64,000 nucleotides of DNA, from contig JAOULC010000006.1 in assembly GCA_029882215.1 (NCBI GenBank), positions 1-64,000 of the forward strand. The letters are read 5' to 3'. Below the pieces are notes generated by a model. It made no database searches. It was not told the DNA's origin and saw only the letters and a list, made by a program, of their open reading frames with translations. The translations under genes and the position numbers were made by a program. The stretch comes from Gammaproteobacteria bacterium (lineage in GTDB: Bacteria > Pseudomonadota > Gammaproteobacteria > SZUA-229). Shown here in pieces: positions 19,202-28,116 of the stretch (within the stretch, counting starts at the first letter, position 1; each line of letters starts with the position of its first letter).

Positions 19202-19265
19202 CTAATCACACTCCAATTTAATAATATCCTGCCTGGATTGGTGGATACAGGCACTAAGTAAGTTA

Positions 19266-19300
19266 ATTTTAAAATTACCCAGTAAAATAGTCAAGTATTA
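19266..19300 (-). promoter_or_regulatory. tusE promoter with IscR-like site
   Basis: On the minus strand TTGACT (19294-19289) and TAAAAT (19271-19266) are separated by exactly 17 bases. The stretch TTGACTATTTTACTGGGT differs from the iscR promoter (1855-1838) at one base, and the next three bases are AAT against TAT. The implied leader before the tusE ATG is about 57 bases. Confidence 0.78.
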
Positions 19301-19348
19301 ATTTCATTGATGGCTAATATTCTCAGCATCACTAACCAGACTTAGTGG

Positions 19349-20023
19349 TTAATATTTATACCAGCGTTTTAATCTTGCCGGTGATACTCCCAAGAAATAG
19401 GCCAGTCGTAAAGACCACATTAAACCGATAGTGTTTAAGACCCCATTATTTTCCCAACGGCGACTTGATGTCATCACCCTCTCGGTCTGGCAACACGCCC
19501 TACTGATACGTTTCAGGCGTATTGATAACTCAATATCCTCCATCAGCGGCTGCAACGGGTATCGACCCACTTCTTCGAATAAGCTTTTCTTAACAAAAAT
19601 GGCCTGATCACCGGTAGCGATAGAGCTTAAGCAGGATCTTAGGTTCATCAACGTGGCGATTATTTTGAAGATAAAGCGAGCAGAAGTAAACTCCACATTA
19701 AAGCGCCCCCATCCGCAGCCATTACTCAGGCTGTTTAATATGATGTGGTCAGCAGTCTCAGCAATTAGAGTATCCGCATGTAAAAATAACAATACCTCGC
19801 CATTCGCATGCTCTGCGCCGATATTCATTTGCTGCGAACGACCTCTGCCTGTACATAACACCTGATCCACCAGTGGATGCGCTAATATAACTGTATCATC
19901 ACCACTACCTGCATCGACCAGAATGACTTCATGACCTCGCTGACGCCATGCCTGCAATGCTATAAGAGTTCTGCTTATTGAAGCGCTTTCATTTAAGGTG
20001 GGAATGATTATAGAAATAATCAT
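19349..20023 (-). CDS. TIGR04283-type family 2 glycosyltransferase
   Basis: The 224-residue GT-A fold protein has IIIPTLNESASISRTL, ILVDAGSGDDT and the metal-binding LFLHADT (DXD equivalent). This group is usually encoded beside TIGR04282 (DUF2064); here the partner lies at 17152-17778 with tetR, tusA and tusE between. A hydrophobic segment near the C-terminus suggests membrane association. It ends 22 bases after the response-regulator gene's stop on the same strand. The acceptor is unknown. Confidence 0.85.
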   Translation of the reverse strand: MIISIIIPTLNESASISRTLIALQAWRQRGHEVILVDAGSGDDTVILAHPLVDQVLCTGRGRSQQMNIGAEHANGEVLLFLHADTLIAETADHIILNSLSNGCGWGRFNVEFTSARFIFKIIATLMNLRSCLSSIATGDQAIFVKKSLFEEVGRYPLQPLMEDIELSIRLKRISRACCQTERVMTSSRRWENNGVLNTIGLMWSLRLAYFLGVSPARLKRWYKY

Positions 20024-20045
20024 ATTATTAATCTTCGTTGAGGAG

Positions 20046-21197
20046 TTATGAAGGGTTCGTTACAGTATATTCAAGCAACGAAACATCGTCTGTTTGTGAA
20101 TTATCACCACAAAACTCACTTATGGCATTCAATATAGTATCGACAACCTGATTCGATTCACTATTAATGATGGCATTTAGAAAACGTTCCTGGCCAAAAT
20201 ATCCGCCATCCCGGCCCTGAGCTTCTGTGGCACCATCTGAATAAATAATAATACTATCACCTGCCCGCACATCTAATTCTACCAGTTCTGCTTCATAGCT
20301 GTCAGTAGCAGCAATGCCCAAGGGGAGATTTGCAGAACTTACCTTTTGAATGATTTGCCTGCTTGCCGGTCGATATACGATGACATCTGGCAGTCCGCCA
20401 TTCCAGATCGAATATTGACTTTTATCGGGTGAAATAACCAGCATTACACCGCACAAAAAGAACTCTACCGGAAGAATATCAACCAGCTTTCTATTCAGCT
20501 CACCAAGAATGGTAAAAACCGAACAGCCTTTATTTACCATTGTAGAGAAAATATCTCTTACAGGAAACGCTCCTATCGCAGCAGGCAAGCCATGTCCAGT
20601 TGCATCCGTTAGGAAAATATAAGTCGTTTTATCGGGCGTTTGAGCCGTTAATAACATATCACCATTAAAAACGGACATGGGTGACATATGGGTATGCAAA
20701 CTTAGATCTTCTATCTCATCTTTATCAGTCATTCGCTTATAGATTTTAGCCGCCTGCTCCTGCTCTTCGTGCAGCAGTTGTCTATTTTTCTCAATCTGAT
20801 CGCGTTGTAAACTAATGGTTTGATATAGCTCCTGAGTACGCGTTAATGCAAACATTTTTGCTGTTAAAATAGCATGACTAAACGGCTTGGTTAAAAAATC
20901 ATCAGCTCCGCTATTTACACATTTAATCAGCTCACTTTCATCGGTCATTGCTGTTAATACAATGATCGGGATAAATTTATCGCCCGCTAATTCTTTAATT
21001 CTTCTGGTTGCATCATAACCATTCATTACTGGCATCATAATATCCATTAGGACCAGATCGGGCTTTTCCTTGATATAGCTGTCGATGGCAAGCTGCCCAT
21101 CAGCCGCCTGAACGACCTCGTGCCCGCCTTTAATCAACATACCTTCCAGTATCATTCGATTAATCGTATCGTCATCAACAACTAAAACTTTACTCAT
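20046..21197 (-). CDS. Response regulator with PP2C/SpoIIE phosphatase output
   Basis: The 383-residue protein has an N-terminal receiver domain (VLVVDDDTINR, phospho-acceptor Asp in LVLMDIMMPVMNG, LTAMTD, Lys in DFLTKPF), a short coiled-coil linker (about 130-165) and a C-terminal SpoIIE/PP2C domain (ATGHGLPAAIGAF, IYSDGATEAQG, DDVSLLEY). Such proteins act as phosphatases in partner-switching or second-messenger pathways controlled by phosphorylation. The divergent gene 241 bases away encodes an Hpt protein, a likely phosphodonor. No anti-sigma factor or antagonist is nearby. Confidence 0.92.
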   Translation of the reverse strand: MSKVLVVDDDTINRMILEGMLIKGGHEVVQAADGQLAIDSYIKEKPDLVLMDIMMPVMNGYDATRRIKELAGDKFIPIIVLTAMTDESELIKCVNSGADDFLTKPFSHAILTAKMFALTRTQELYQTISLQRDQIEKNRQLLHEEQEQAAKIYKRMTDKDEIEDLSLHTHMSPMSVFNGDMLLTAQTPDKTTYIFLTDATGHGLPAAIGAFPVRDIFSTMVNKGCSVFTILGELNRKLVDILPVEFFLCGVMLVISPDKSQYSIWNGGLPDVIVYRPASRQIIQKVSSANLPLGIAATDSYEAELVELDVRAGDSIIIYSDGATEAQGRDGGYFGQERFLNAIINSESNQVVDTILNAISEFCGDNSQTDDVSLLEYTVTNPS

Positions 21198-21438
21198 AGA
21201 TATTCATCGCTACGTGGTTAAGGAAGGATTGCCTCACTTGCAGATATGAACTATATATAGACGAGTATTATGATATCGACAATTAAAGTTAATGTTATTA
21301 TTTATGAGTTTCTTATCATAAATATGTAAAAAAAGGCTAAAATAATCTTAATAGTGACGGAATCGAGACTATGTAACGGCAATATAACGCCCGCTACACT
21401 TAAATTATAATCAACTGGCCATAGACACTGTATATATT

Positions 21439-21780
21439 ATGAATCAAACCAACTCAATTGATATAGCAAGTATCGAAACACTGAAAGGACTCATGAAAGA
21501 CCGGTTTAATTTCCTGATCGAAACTTTTTTTATCAACATGACTAAGAATATAGAAGAATTACAGGCCGCTATCGATAACAAAGATACTGCTAACATTGTC
21601 ACTATATTTCACTCCATCAAAGGCAGCAGCGGCTCAGTAGGAGCCATAAGTATCCATCAGCTTTCTGCACGCTATGAAGAAAGAGCCCGGCACGGTGATA
21701 TGATTGACATTATTGAGTGGATAGATAAACTCAGCGCTGAATTTGAACGCTACAAAGATGATATACAAAGCTACCTGTAA
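21439..21780 (+). CDS. Histidine phosphotransfer (Hpt) protein
   Basis: The 113-residue protein is a stand-alone Hpt domain with the phospho-acceptor histidine in FHSIKGSSGSVGA, within a four-helix bundle. It would carry phosphate between a hybrid kinase and a receiver such as the divergent response regulator-PP2C protein. No ribosome site is obvious before the ATG. The moxR gene starts 30 bases downstream, so they may be cotranscribed, though a functional tie is not evident. Confidence 0.85.
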   Translation: MNQTNSIDIASIETLKGLMKDRFNFLIETFFINMTKNIEELQAAIDNKDTANIVTIFHSIKGSSGSVGAISIHQLSARYEERARHGDMIDIIEWIDKLSAEFERYKDDIQSYL

Positions 21781-21810
21781 ACCCGCTACAAAACCGGAAC
21801 CCTCTCCAAT

Positions 21811-22716
21811 ATGCCAGTATCAGATTGCATCTCAGAAATAAAAAAAATTATTCTGGGTAAAGATGCGGAAATCAAGCAAGCTATTTGCTGCCTGCTTTCA
21901 CAGGGCCATTTATTAATTGAAGATTTGCCTGGTGTCGGTAAAACAACCATGGCTCTGACACTCTCAAAAGTATTCGGTCTGGAGTTTATCCGCCTGCAGT
22001 TTACCAGTGACCTACTGCCTGCAGACATCACGGGGATTTCTATATTCGACAGTAAAAAGCAACAATTCGAGTTTCATCACGGTCCCGTCTTCACACAGGT
22101 ACTGCTGGCAGATGAAATCAACCGTGCTACGCCCAAAACACAAAGCGCCCTGCTAGAAGCCATGGAGGAGCATAAAGTCAGCGTGGACGGTAAAAGCTTT
22201 GCTTTACCGGAGCCCTTCTTTGTTATCGGCACGCAAAACCCAAGTTACCAACTGGGAACCTATTCTTTACCCGAGTCTCAGCTTGACCGCTTCCTAATGA
22301 GAATTGAAATGGGTTACCCAGATAACAGCGCAGAAAGAAAATTACTTTCCGGCCAAGACCCCCGGCAGCTTATTCAGCAACTAGAAACCATAATAACAGC
22401 CAGCTCCTTACTTGAGATGCAGAAAGCAATAACTCACATTCACACTTCTGATGAAATAATCAATTATCTTTTAAAAATTATCCATAACACAAGAAATGAC
22501 AACCGGTTTGTTCACGGCCTGTCACCAAGAGCCGGTATGGGCTTGAAAAAAGCAGCACAGTCCTGGGCGTTTATTCACAACAGAGACTATGTATTGCCGG
22601 AAGATGTTCAGGCGGTATTCAGTGCAGTTTGCAATCACCGTCTACAATGCAATGAACAAACAGAAAAAACCGTCATGCAACTAACTAACGAGATAATTCA
22701 GAGCATAGAAGTTTGA
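21811..22716 (+). CDS. MoxR-type AAA+ ATPase
   Basis: The 301-residue ATPase has Walker A EDLPGVGKTT, Walker B LLADEINRATPKTQSALLEA and the sensor stretch FFVIGTQNP, with the MoxR C-terminal lid. MoxR proteins act as chaperones for partner proteins, commonly with a DUF58 protein and a transglutaminase. Exactly those two genes follow, with spacings of 1 base and an ATGA overlap. Start choice at 21811 is supported by the conserved VSDCISEIKKIILGKD helix just after it. Confidence 0.92.
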   Translation: MPVSDCISEIKKIILGKDAEIKQAICCLLSQGHLLIEDLPGVGKTTMALTLSKVFGLEFIRLQFTSDLLPADITGISIFDSKKQQFEFHHGPVFTQVLLADEINRATPKTQSALLEAMEEHKVSVDGKSFALPEPFFVIGTQNPSYQLGTYSLPESQLDRFLMRIEMGYPDNSAERKLLSGQDPRQLIQQLETIITASSLLEMQKAITHIHTSDEIINYLLKIIHNTRNDNRFVHGLSPRAGMGLKKAAQSWAFIHNRDYVLPEDVQAVFSAVCNHRLQCNEQTEKTVMQLTNEIIQSIEV

Positions 22717-22717
22717 T

Positions 22718-23686
22718 GTGAATAACAGAACTAATCAAAGTCTTCCTTTTCTGCCCGAGTGGTTAGCCAGAAAGATTGATCACTGGATCGAAAAGAAAAC
22801 CCGCAATGAATCCTCCGTATATAAAATAACACGCCGTAACATATACATACTACCAAGCAAGCATGGCTGGTTATTTATACTGACTCTTTTTGCAATACTT
22901 TCCGGCGCTATTAATTACAATAATAGTATGGCATATCTGCTGTGTTTTTTTCTGGCAAGCCTTGGGTTTATTGCCATGTTACAAACACATCAGAATCTGA
23001 ATAATATAATAATAAGCCCGGCACACACAAAGCCAGTACTGAGTGGCCAGCCTATTGAATTTAACTTCAGTGCCTCAGCTAACAACCTTGAGAACCATTT
23101 TGCCATTAGCACAGGCAGCAAGATATTTAACGTCAGTCACGATTCAAACACATCATTTTTTATTACTGAATCAGCAAAAAAAAGAGGACTGCAGAACCCG
23201 CAACGATTCAAACTGTACACTGAATTCCCACTAGGCCTTTTTCACGCATGGACTCAGGTAAAAATATCCAGCCCGGCCATTATCTACCCAAGACCCATTA
23301 AATCCGATTTGATATCTAGCGGTATTTTTGCCAGCCACAATCAGAAAATCAGCTTCAGTGGCGATGATGATTACGCCTCGATACGAGAATTTCAAAAAGG
23401 TGACACCCCAAAAAAAATAGCTTGGAAACTATTTGCAAAAACCAATCAACTCTATACCAAAGAGCTTCATACAGAATCCGGAGAACATATATTTTTTGAT
23501 TTTGACAAGCTTACTCAGGTAACTAACACCGAAGAAAGGCTTTCTGTTTTATGCGGCCTTATACTACATGCCCATAAAGAAGGCATACCGTACGGGCTAA
23601 AAATTAGCCATCAGGAAATAAAGCCAGATCATGGTGATTTACACAAACAAAAATGCCTTACCTTACTAGCGTTATATCAAGCATGA
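22718..23686 (+). CDS. DUF58 family protein
   Basis: The 322-residue protein has two transmembrane segments (about 48-90) and the DUF58 motif DDYASIREFQKGDTPKKIAWK. It starts with GTG one base after the moxR stop, consistent with translational coupling. DUF58 proteins usually carry a von Willebrand factor-like domain and pair with MoxR. The whole triad probably forms a cell-envelope module, but its substrate is unknown. Confidence 0.87.
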   Translation: MNNRTNQSLPFLPEWLARKIDHWIEKKTRNESSVYKITRRNIYILPSKHGWLFILTLFAILSGAINYNNSMAYLLCFFLASLGFIAMLQTHQNLNNIIISPAHTKPVLSGQPIEFNFSASANNLENHFAISTGSKIFNVSHDSNTSFFITESAKKRGLQNPQRFKLYTEFPLGLFHAWTQVKISSPAIIYPRPIKSDLISSGIFASHNQKISFSGDDDYASIREFQKGDTPKKIAWKLFAKTNQLYTKELHTESGEHIFFDFDKLTQVTNTEERLSVLCGLILHAHKEGIPYGLKISHQEIKPDHGDLHKQKCLTLLALYQA

Positions 23687-25671
23687 ATATCAGAGCGTCT
23701 GCCCTGCAGCTGATATCCAGACCTGAAGGCATGGTACTTATTTTACTTCTTTTGGTGACCCTCCCTCATTTTGAATACATACCCCTGTGGTCTTCGATAA
23801 GCATTCTGGCTCTGTCATTTTGGCGCGTCATAATTATCTTTACAAACAACAAATACAACCCGAGCAAAACAATTTCAGTACTGCTGACCATTTTAGCGGT
23901 CATTATCATATACCGCTATTCACAAGGGTTTTCAGGAATTACAGCAGGCAGTCATTTGCTTGTTGTTATGAGCTTTTTTAAATTATTAGAAAGCAAATCA
24001 AATCGCGACTACATGCTACTTGTTATTCTTTCTTTTTTTATCATCACAACTAATTTTTTATTTTCACAGACGCTGACAGTTGCGCTCTATATGTTTTTTT
24101 GTATTTTTATAACACTCATAACACTCATCAGTATTAATCAGCACTCATCAGTCATAAGTCTGACTGACAAATCATCAATATCTCTCAGGCTAATCGGCTA
24201 TTCACTGCCATTAATGCTTGTACTATTTTTATTTTTCCCGCGAATCACCGGCCCTCTCTGGAGCACAAAGAACGACCCTACACAGGCAAGATCAGGTTTG
24301 TCCGACTCAATGCAACCCGGGCAGATTAGTCAGCTTGTTTATTCAAATGACCTGGTATTCCGTGCTTCTTTTAAAATCACAACCCCTCCACAGCAACAAC
24401 TTTACTGGCGAGCTCTGACACTCTGGAACTTCAATGGTTTTAAATGGACTATAAATAGCAACAACGAAGAGACGACAACTCTACAAATTAATTCTGCGGG
24501 ATATGAGTACAGCATAACGCTTGAACCTAATAACAAAAAGTGGCTGTTCTTATTAGACCTGCCTTACCTCTTAAGTAATGACTTCAAACTCAACTCCGAC
24601 TTTACAGCACAATCTCCTCAGCCGGTCAGCTCGTTATTACAATACACTGTTAACTCCAGCCAGGATTACCGTATCAGCAGCCAGCTGGACAATTTTAGTG
24701 AACATACTGCGCTATCAATACCGGGTTTAAATAAACGCTCTATAGAGCTGGCGCTAAGCTGGAAGAAGCAGGCACAAACACCAGAAGATATCATTAACAG
24801 CGCGCTTAATTATTTTTCAAAACAGGGGTTTTATTACACATTATCACCGGCCAGACTAAGCCGGACAGACGCTGTCGATCAGTTTTTATTTGAAACCAGG
24901 GAAGGTTTTTGTGAGCACTATGCCAGTGCATTTGCCGTTTTAATGCGTGCGGCCGGCATTCCCAGCAGAATTGTTCTTGGCTATCTTGGGGGTAATCTTA
25001 ATCCGATTAATAATGTCATATCGGTCGATCAGTCGATGGCTCATGCATGGAACGAAGTCTGGATCGATGGTAAGGGCTGGCGGCGCATAGATCCCACTGC
25101 CGCTATTTCACCTGAACGGGTTAATAGCGGCATTGCCAGTGCTCTGCAGAATCAAAAAGACTTACCTCTACATTTCCAGCTGGATTTTGCGGCTCTGGAA
25201 AAGTTAAGACAACTTTTTGATGCCATTGATAACAAATGGAATCAATGGGTATTGAGTTACGATAAAAACAGACAGAGAAATCTTCTTCGATGGTTAACTG
25301 GAAAAAACTTTTCTTTGCAGGATATAAGCAGTCTGTTTATCAACCTGATATTAGGAATGCTTGTATTAACCAGCCTTTTCTATTTGTTGAATAACAAGAA
25401 CAGGAAAGTCGACCCTGTCTCTGACACTTACCGCTTATTTTTAAAAAAAATGTCTAAAGCCGGTTTTGCTAAAGCTATCAGTGAAGGACCAAGAGATTAT
25501 AAAGACAGACTCATTTCCTGCTTACCTGACCAGCAACAGGAAATAAGCTTTATTATCGAGAACTACGTGAATTTAAAATTCAGAAAGGATGTAAATTCAA
25601 AGATGGCCAGTCACTTCATCAGGGCTGTACGACAATTTAATGTTAAGAAGCCGTATAAACCAAGCTCATGA
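23683..25671 (+). CDS. Transmembrane transglutaminase-like protein (TgpA type)
   Basis: I chose the ATG at 23683, which overlaps the DUF58 stop as ATGA; an ATG ten codons earlier is possible. The 662-residue protein has about six N-terminal membrane segments, a periplasmic transglutaminase-like domain with the triad Cys410 (EGFCEHYASAF), His454 (AHAWNEVW) and Asp470 (IDPTAA), and a further membrane segment near residue 555. A short cytoplasmic DUF4129-like tail follows. The closest described relative is Pseudomonas TgpA, an essential inner-membrane protein. The C-terminal 29 bases overlap the convergent SCP2 gene. Confidence 0.9.
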   Translation: MNIRASALQLISRPEGMVLILLLLVTLPHFEYIPLWSSISILALSFWRVIIIFTNNKYNPSKTISVLLTILAVIIIYRYSQGFSGITAGSHLLVVMSFFKLLESKSNRDYMLLVILSFFIITTNFLFSQTLTVALYMFFCIFITLITLISINQHSSVISLTDKSSISLRLIGYSLPLMLVLFLFFPRITGPLWSTKNDPTQARSGLSDSMQPGQISQLVYSNDLVFRASFKITTPPQQQLYWRALTLWNFNGFKWTINSNNEETTTLQINSAGYEYSITLEPNNKKWLFLLDLPYLLSNDFKLNSDFTAQSPQPVSSLLQYTVNSSQDYRISSQLDNFSEHTALSIPGLNKRSIELALSWKKQAQTPEDIINSALNYFSKQGFYYTLSPARLSRTDAVDQFLFETREGFCEHYASAFAVLMRAAGIPSRIVLGYLGGNLNPINNVISVDQSMAHAWNEVWIDGKGWRRIDPTAAISPERVNSGIASALQNQKDLPLHFQLDFAALEKLRQLFDAIDNKWNQWVLSYDKNRQRNLLRWLTGKNFSLQDISSLFINLILGMLVLTSLFYLLNNKNRKVDPVSDTYRLFLKKMSKAGFAKAISEGPRDYKDRLISCLPDQQQEISFIIENYVNLKFRKDVNSKMASHFIRAVRQFNVKKPYKPSS

Positions 25672-26050
25672 ACTTAAAGCACTTAATGAAAGCATTAGAT
25701 AAGCGCGGCTCTTTTATCATTGCCGCATAATCACCTTTAACAAACTTTAAATCACGGGAAGTATACGCCAGCCCAATTTTCATTATATTTGGTGCTTTTT
25801 TGGTGATCTCCAGCCAAAAAGCAGGTTTACCTCTAACATCCCAGTCTAATGACTGCCCAATATAAGGTTCAAGCTTGGTAATGACCCCGTGCTGGATTTC
25901 AATAACAATACGGGGGTCATCTTCACCAGCCATTCCAAAGCCTACATTTGAGGTAAAGCCTGAGTCTGCTAATTGCTTAACATGATCAGCATCGGTGTTC
26001 CATAACGACTTATACTTAGCCATCCATTCTTTGGAAAAAATTTCAGCCAT
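25643..26050 (-). CDS. SCP2 sterol-transfer-like domain protein
   Basis: The protein starts MAEIFSKEWMAKYKSLWN at the ATG at 26050, after an AGAAGG site; the longer frame to 26101 adds an unlikely Cys-rich leader. The 135 residues resemble single-domain SCP2-like bacterial proteins (VIEIQHGVITKLEP, DWDVRGKPAFWLEI, LKFVKGDYAAMIK). These bind hydrophobic ligands in a beta-alpha sandwich; the ligand here is unknown. It is monocistronic and convergent with the transglutaminase gene. Confidence 0.72.
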   Translation of the reverse strand: MAEIFSKEWMAKYKSLWNTDADHVKQLADSGFTSNVGFGMAGEDDPRIVIEIQHGVITKLEPYIGQSLDWDVRGKPAFWLEITKKAPNIMKIGLAYTSRDLKFVKGDYAAMIKEPRLSNAFIKCFKFMSLVYTAS

Positions 26051-26264
26051 AACCTTCTCGCATCCAATACAAATAACAATGATGCATATCTTACAAACCA
26101 TAGCGAGAAAATAACAGCTTAATTCAGGCTATCTGTCAAAATCAGGCGTCATTCTCAGTCGTTAGGCACAATTGTTTACTTAATTGCCATATTTTCAGTA
26201 TACTCTCAACAATATAATTCTGAAATCACTCCCGCTTATTATCAATGCAAAAGAAGATGACATC

Positions 26265-26951
26265 ATGAGCAATGATTGCTTCCGCTTAAAAGGAAGTGTA
26301 CTAACAACCTTTATTTTAGAATTACATGACGACTCTGATGAGTTTGGACAGCAACTTAAAAACAAGGTTGACGCCACACCTGAATTCTTTCAGCAATCGC
26401 CGGTCATTATTGACTGCTCTAAACTAGACCCGACAACAACCGATATTAATTACTCAGATATCGTATCAGTTTGTCGTGACAATGGTTTACAACCTATTGC
26501 GTTTAAGTATCACCCTGATTTAGATTTAAGCGCTGTAAAACCCACAAAACTTGCGGTGATTGAACATAACAGCAAGCAAACCGATAAAGCACCTGCGGAA
26601 AACCCGCTGCTCCCTGCGAACGACCACTCACCCAAAATCATTAACAAGCCCGTCCGCTCAGGTCAGCAAATCTATGCAAAAGACCGTGACTTAATCGTTA
26701 TTGGCTCAGTCAGTGGCGGAGCCGAAGTACTGGCTGATGGCAACATACATGTCTATGGTTCACTTCGTGGACGAGCTCTCGCTGGCGTCACTGGCAACCA
26801 CAAGGCCCGAATTTTTTGTTCCAGCAATGAAGCTGAGCTGGTGTCTATTACCGGTCATTTTTTAGTCAGCCACTCACACGATACCGCTACATGGAAAAAA
26901 CCCGCGCAGTTTTACCTGGAAGATGATACCTTGCATGTCGTCTCACTTTAA
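26265..26951 (+). CDS. minC: Septum site-determining protein MinC
   Basis: The ATG at 26265 gives MSNDCFRLKGSVLTTFILEL, the standard MinC start, with an AAGAAG site 8 bases upstream; the upstream extension of 27 codons is not conserved. The 228-residue protein has the N-terminal FtsZ-inhibiting domain and the C-terminal beta-helix that binds MinD (GQQIYAKDRDLIVIGSV, ADGNIHVYGSLRGRALAG). With MinD it blocks FtsZ assembly near the poles. minD follows after 48 bases. Confidence 0.93.
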   Translation: MSNDCFRLKGSVLTTFILELHDDSDEFGQQLKNKVDATPEFFQQSPVIIDCSKLDPTTTDINYSDIVSVCRDNGLQPIAFKYHPDLDLSAVKPTKLAVIEHNSKQTDKAPAENPLLPANDHSPKIINKPVRSGQQIYAKDRDLIVIGSVSGGAEVLADGNIHVYGSLRGRALAGVTGNHKARIFCSSNEAELVSITGHFLVSHSHDTATWKKPAQFYLEDDTLHVVSL

Positions 26952-26999
26952 TGAATAATTTACTTCCAATAACTCCATTAAACACACAGGTATACAAAC

Positions 27000-27806
27000 T
27001 TGGCTAAGATTATTGTTGTCACCTCAGGTAAAGGCGGTGTTGGTAAAACAACGACCAGCGCAGCTATCGGCACAGGACTCGCTCTGACAGGTAAAAAAAC
27101 GGTAATTATAGATTTTGATGTTGGCTTACGTAATCTTGACCTGATCATGGGTTGTGAACGCCGGGTCGTCTATGACTTTGTCAATGTGCTTAATAACGAA
27201 GCCAACCTGAGCCAGACACTTATTAAAGATAAGCGGGTTAATAACCTCTTTGTTCTGCCCGCCTCGCAAACCAGAGACAAAGACTCATTAACACTGGAAG
27301 GTGTAGAAAGAGTCTTAAATGAATTAGCCGAAACTTTTGACTATATTATCTGTGATTCACCAGCAGGTATTGAAAAAGGCGCCCAAATGGCCCTCTATTT
27401 TGCGGATGAGGCTATTATTGTTACCAATCCTGAAGTTTCTTCAGTCAGGGATTCAGACCGCATTTTGGGTATTTTACAAAGCAAGTCCAGGCACGCCGAA
27501 AATGGTGCAATGGTAAAAGAGCACTTATTAATTACACGCTACAACCCGGCCCGTGTTGCCGACGGAGAAATGTTAAGTGTGTCGGATGTAGAAGAAATTC
27601 TTGCGATACCGCTGATTGGTGTTATTCCCGAATCAGAATCTGTATTAAAAGCCTCGAATCAGGGCGTACCAGTTATCCATGATGAAGAGTCTGATGCCGG
27701 TAATGCCTATATTGATGCAGTTAAGCGGCTATTAGGAGAAGAAGTGGACTTTAGATTTTTAACTGCACCTAAAAAAGGTATTTTAAAGCGGTTGATAGGA
27801 GCATAA
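27000..27806 (+). CDS. minD: Septum site-determining ATPase MinD
   Basis: The 268-residue ParA/MinD ATPase has the deviant Walker [13 protein letters not shown], switch regions [17 protein letters not shown] and [10 protein letters not shown], and the amphipathic membrane-targeting helix at the end ([11 protein letters not shown]). It starts from TTG at 27000 with an AGG nine bases upstream. It recruits MinC and is driven by MinE in pole-to-pole oscillation. minE starts one base after its stop. Confidence 0.97.
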   Translation: MAKIIVVTSGKGGVGKTTTSAAIGTGLALTGKKTVIIDFDVGLRNLDLIMGCERRVVYDFVNVLNNEANLSQTLIKDKRVNNLFVLPASQTRDKDSLTLEGVERVLNELAETFDYIICDSPAGIEKGAQMALYFADEAIIVTNPEVSSVRDSDRILGILQSKSRHAENGAMVKEHLLITRYNPARVADGEMLSVSDVEEILAIPLIGVIPESESVLKASNQGVPVIHDEESDAGNAYIDAVKRLLGEEVDFRFLTAPKKGILKRLIGA

Positions 27807-27807
27807 C

Positions 27808-28056
27808 GTGAGTTTTATTGATTATTTTCGTGAAGGTAAGAATAACTCGGCATCAGTTGCAAAAGAGAGACTGAGAATTATTGTTGCTCATGAAAGAGGT
27901 CAGCGTAATCAGCCAGATTACCTGCCAGCCATGCAGCAGGAAATCATTGAAGTGATAAAGAAATACGTCAGCATCAATGATGAAGAAATTCATGTCACAC
28001 TGGATAAAACAGATGACCACTCTGTATTTGAGCTTAATGTAATACTTCCCGGCTAA
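27808..28056 (+). CDS. minE: Cell division topological specificity factor MinE
   Basis: The 82-residue protein starts from GTG as [20 protein letters not shown] and has the anti-MinCD helix ([20 protein letters not shown]) and the dimerisation domain ending [10 protein letters not shown]. It displaces MinC and stimulates the MinD ATPase. The spacing of one base to minD fits translational coupling. It completes the minCDE operon. The following MATE gene begins within about 60-140 bases. Confidence 0.97.
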   Translation: MSFIDYFREGKNNSASVAKERLRIIVAHERGQRNQPDYLPAMQQEIIEVIKKYVSINDEEIHVTLDKTDDHSVFELNVILPG

Positions 28057-28116
28057 TACTTTTAATGCAACAGGGATCTCCTGCCCTCAGGGCGGGCTTC
28101 GCTCGAAGAGTCAACA

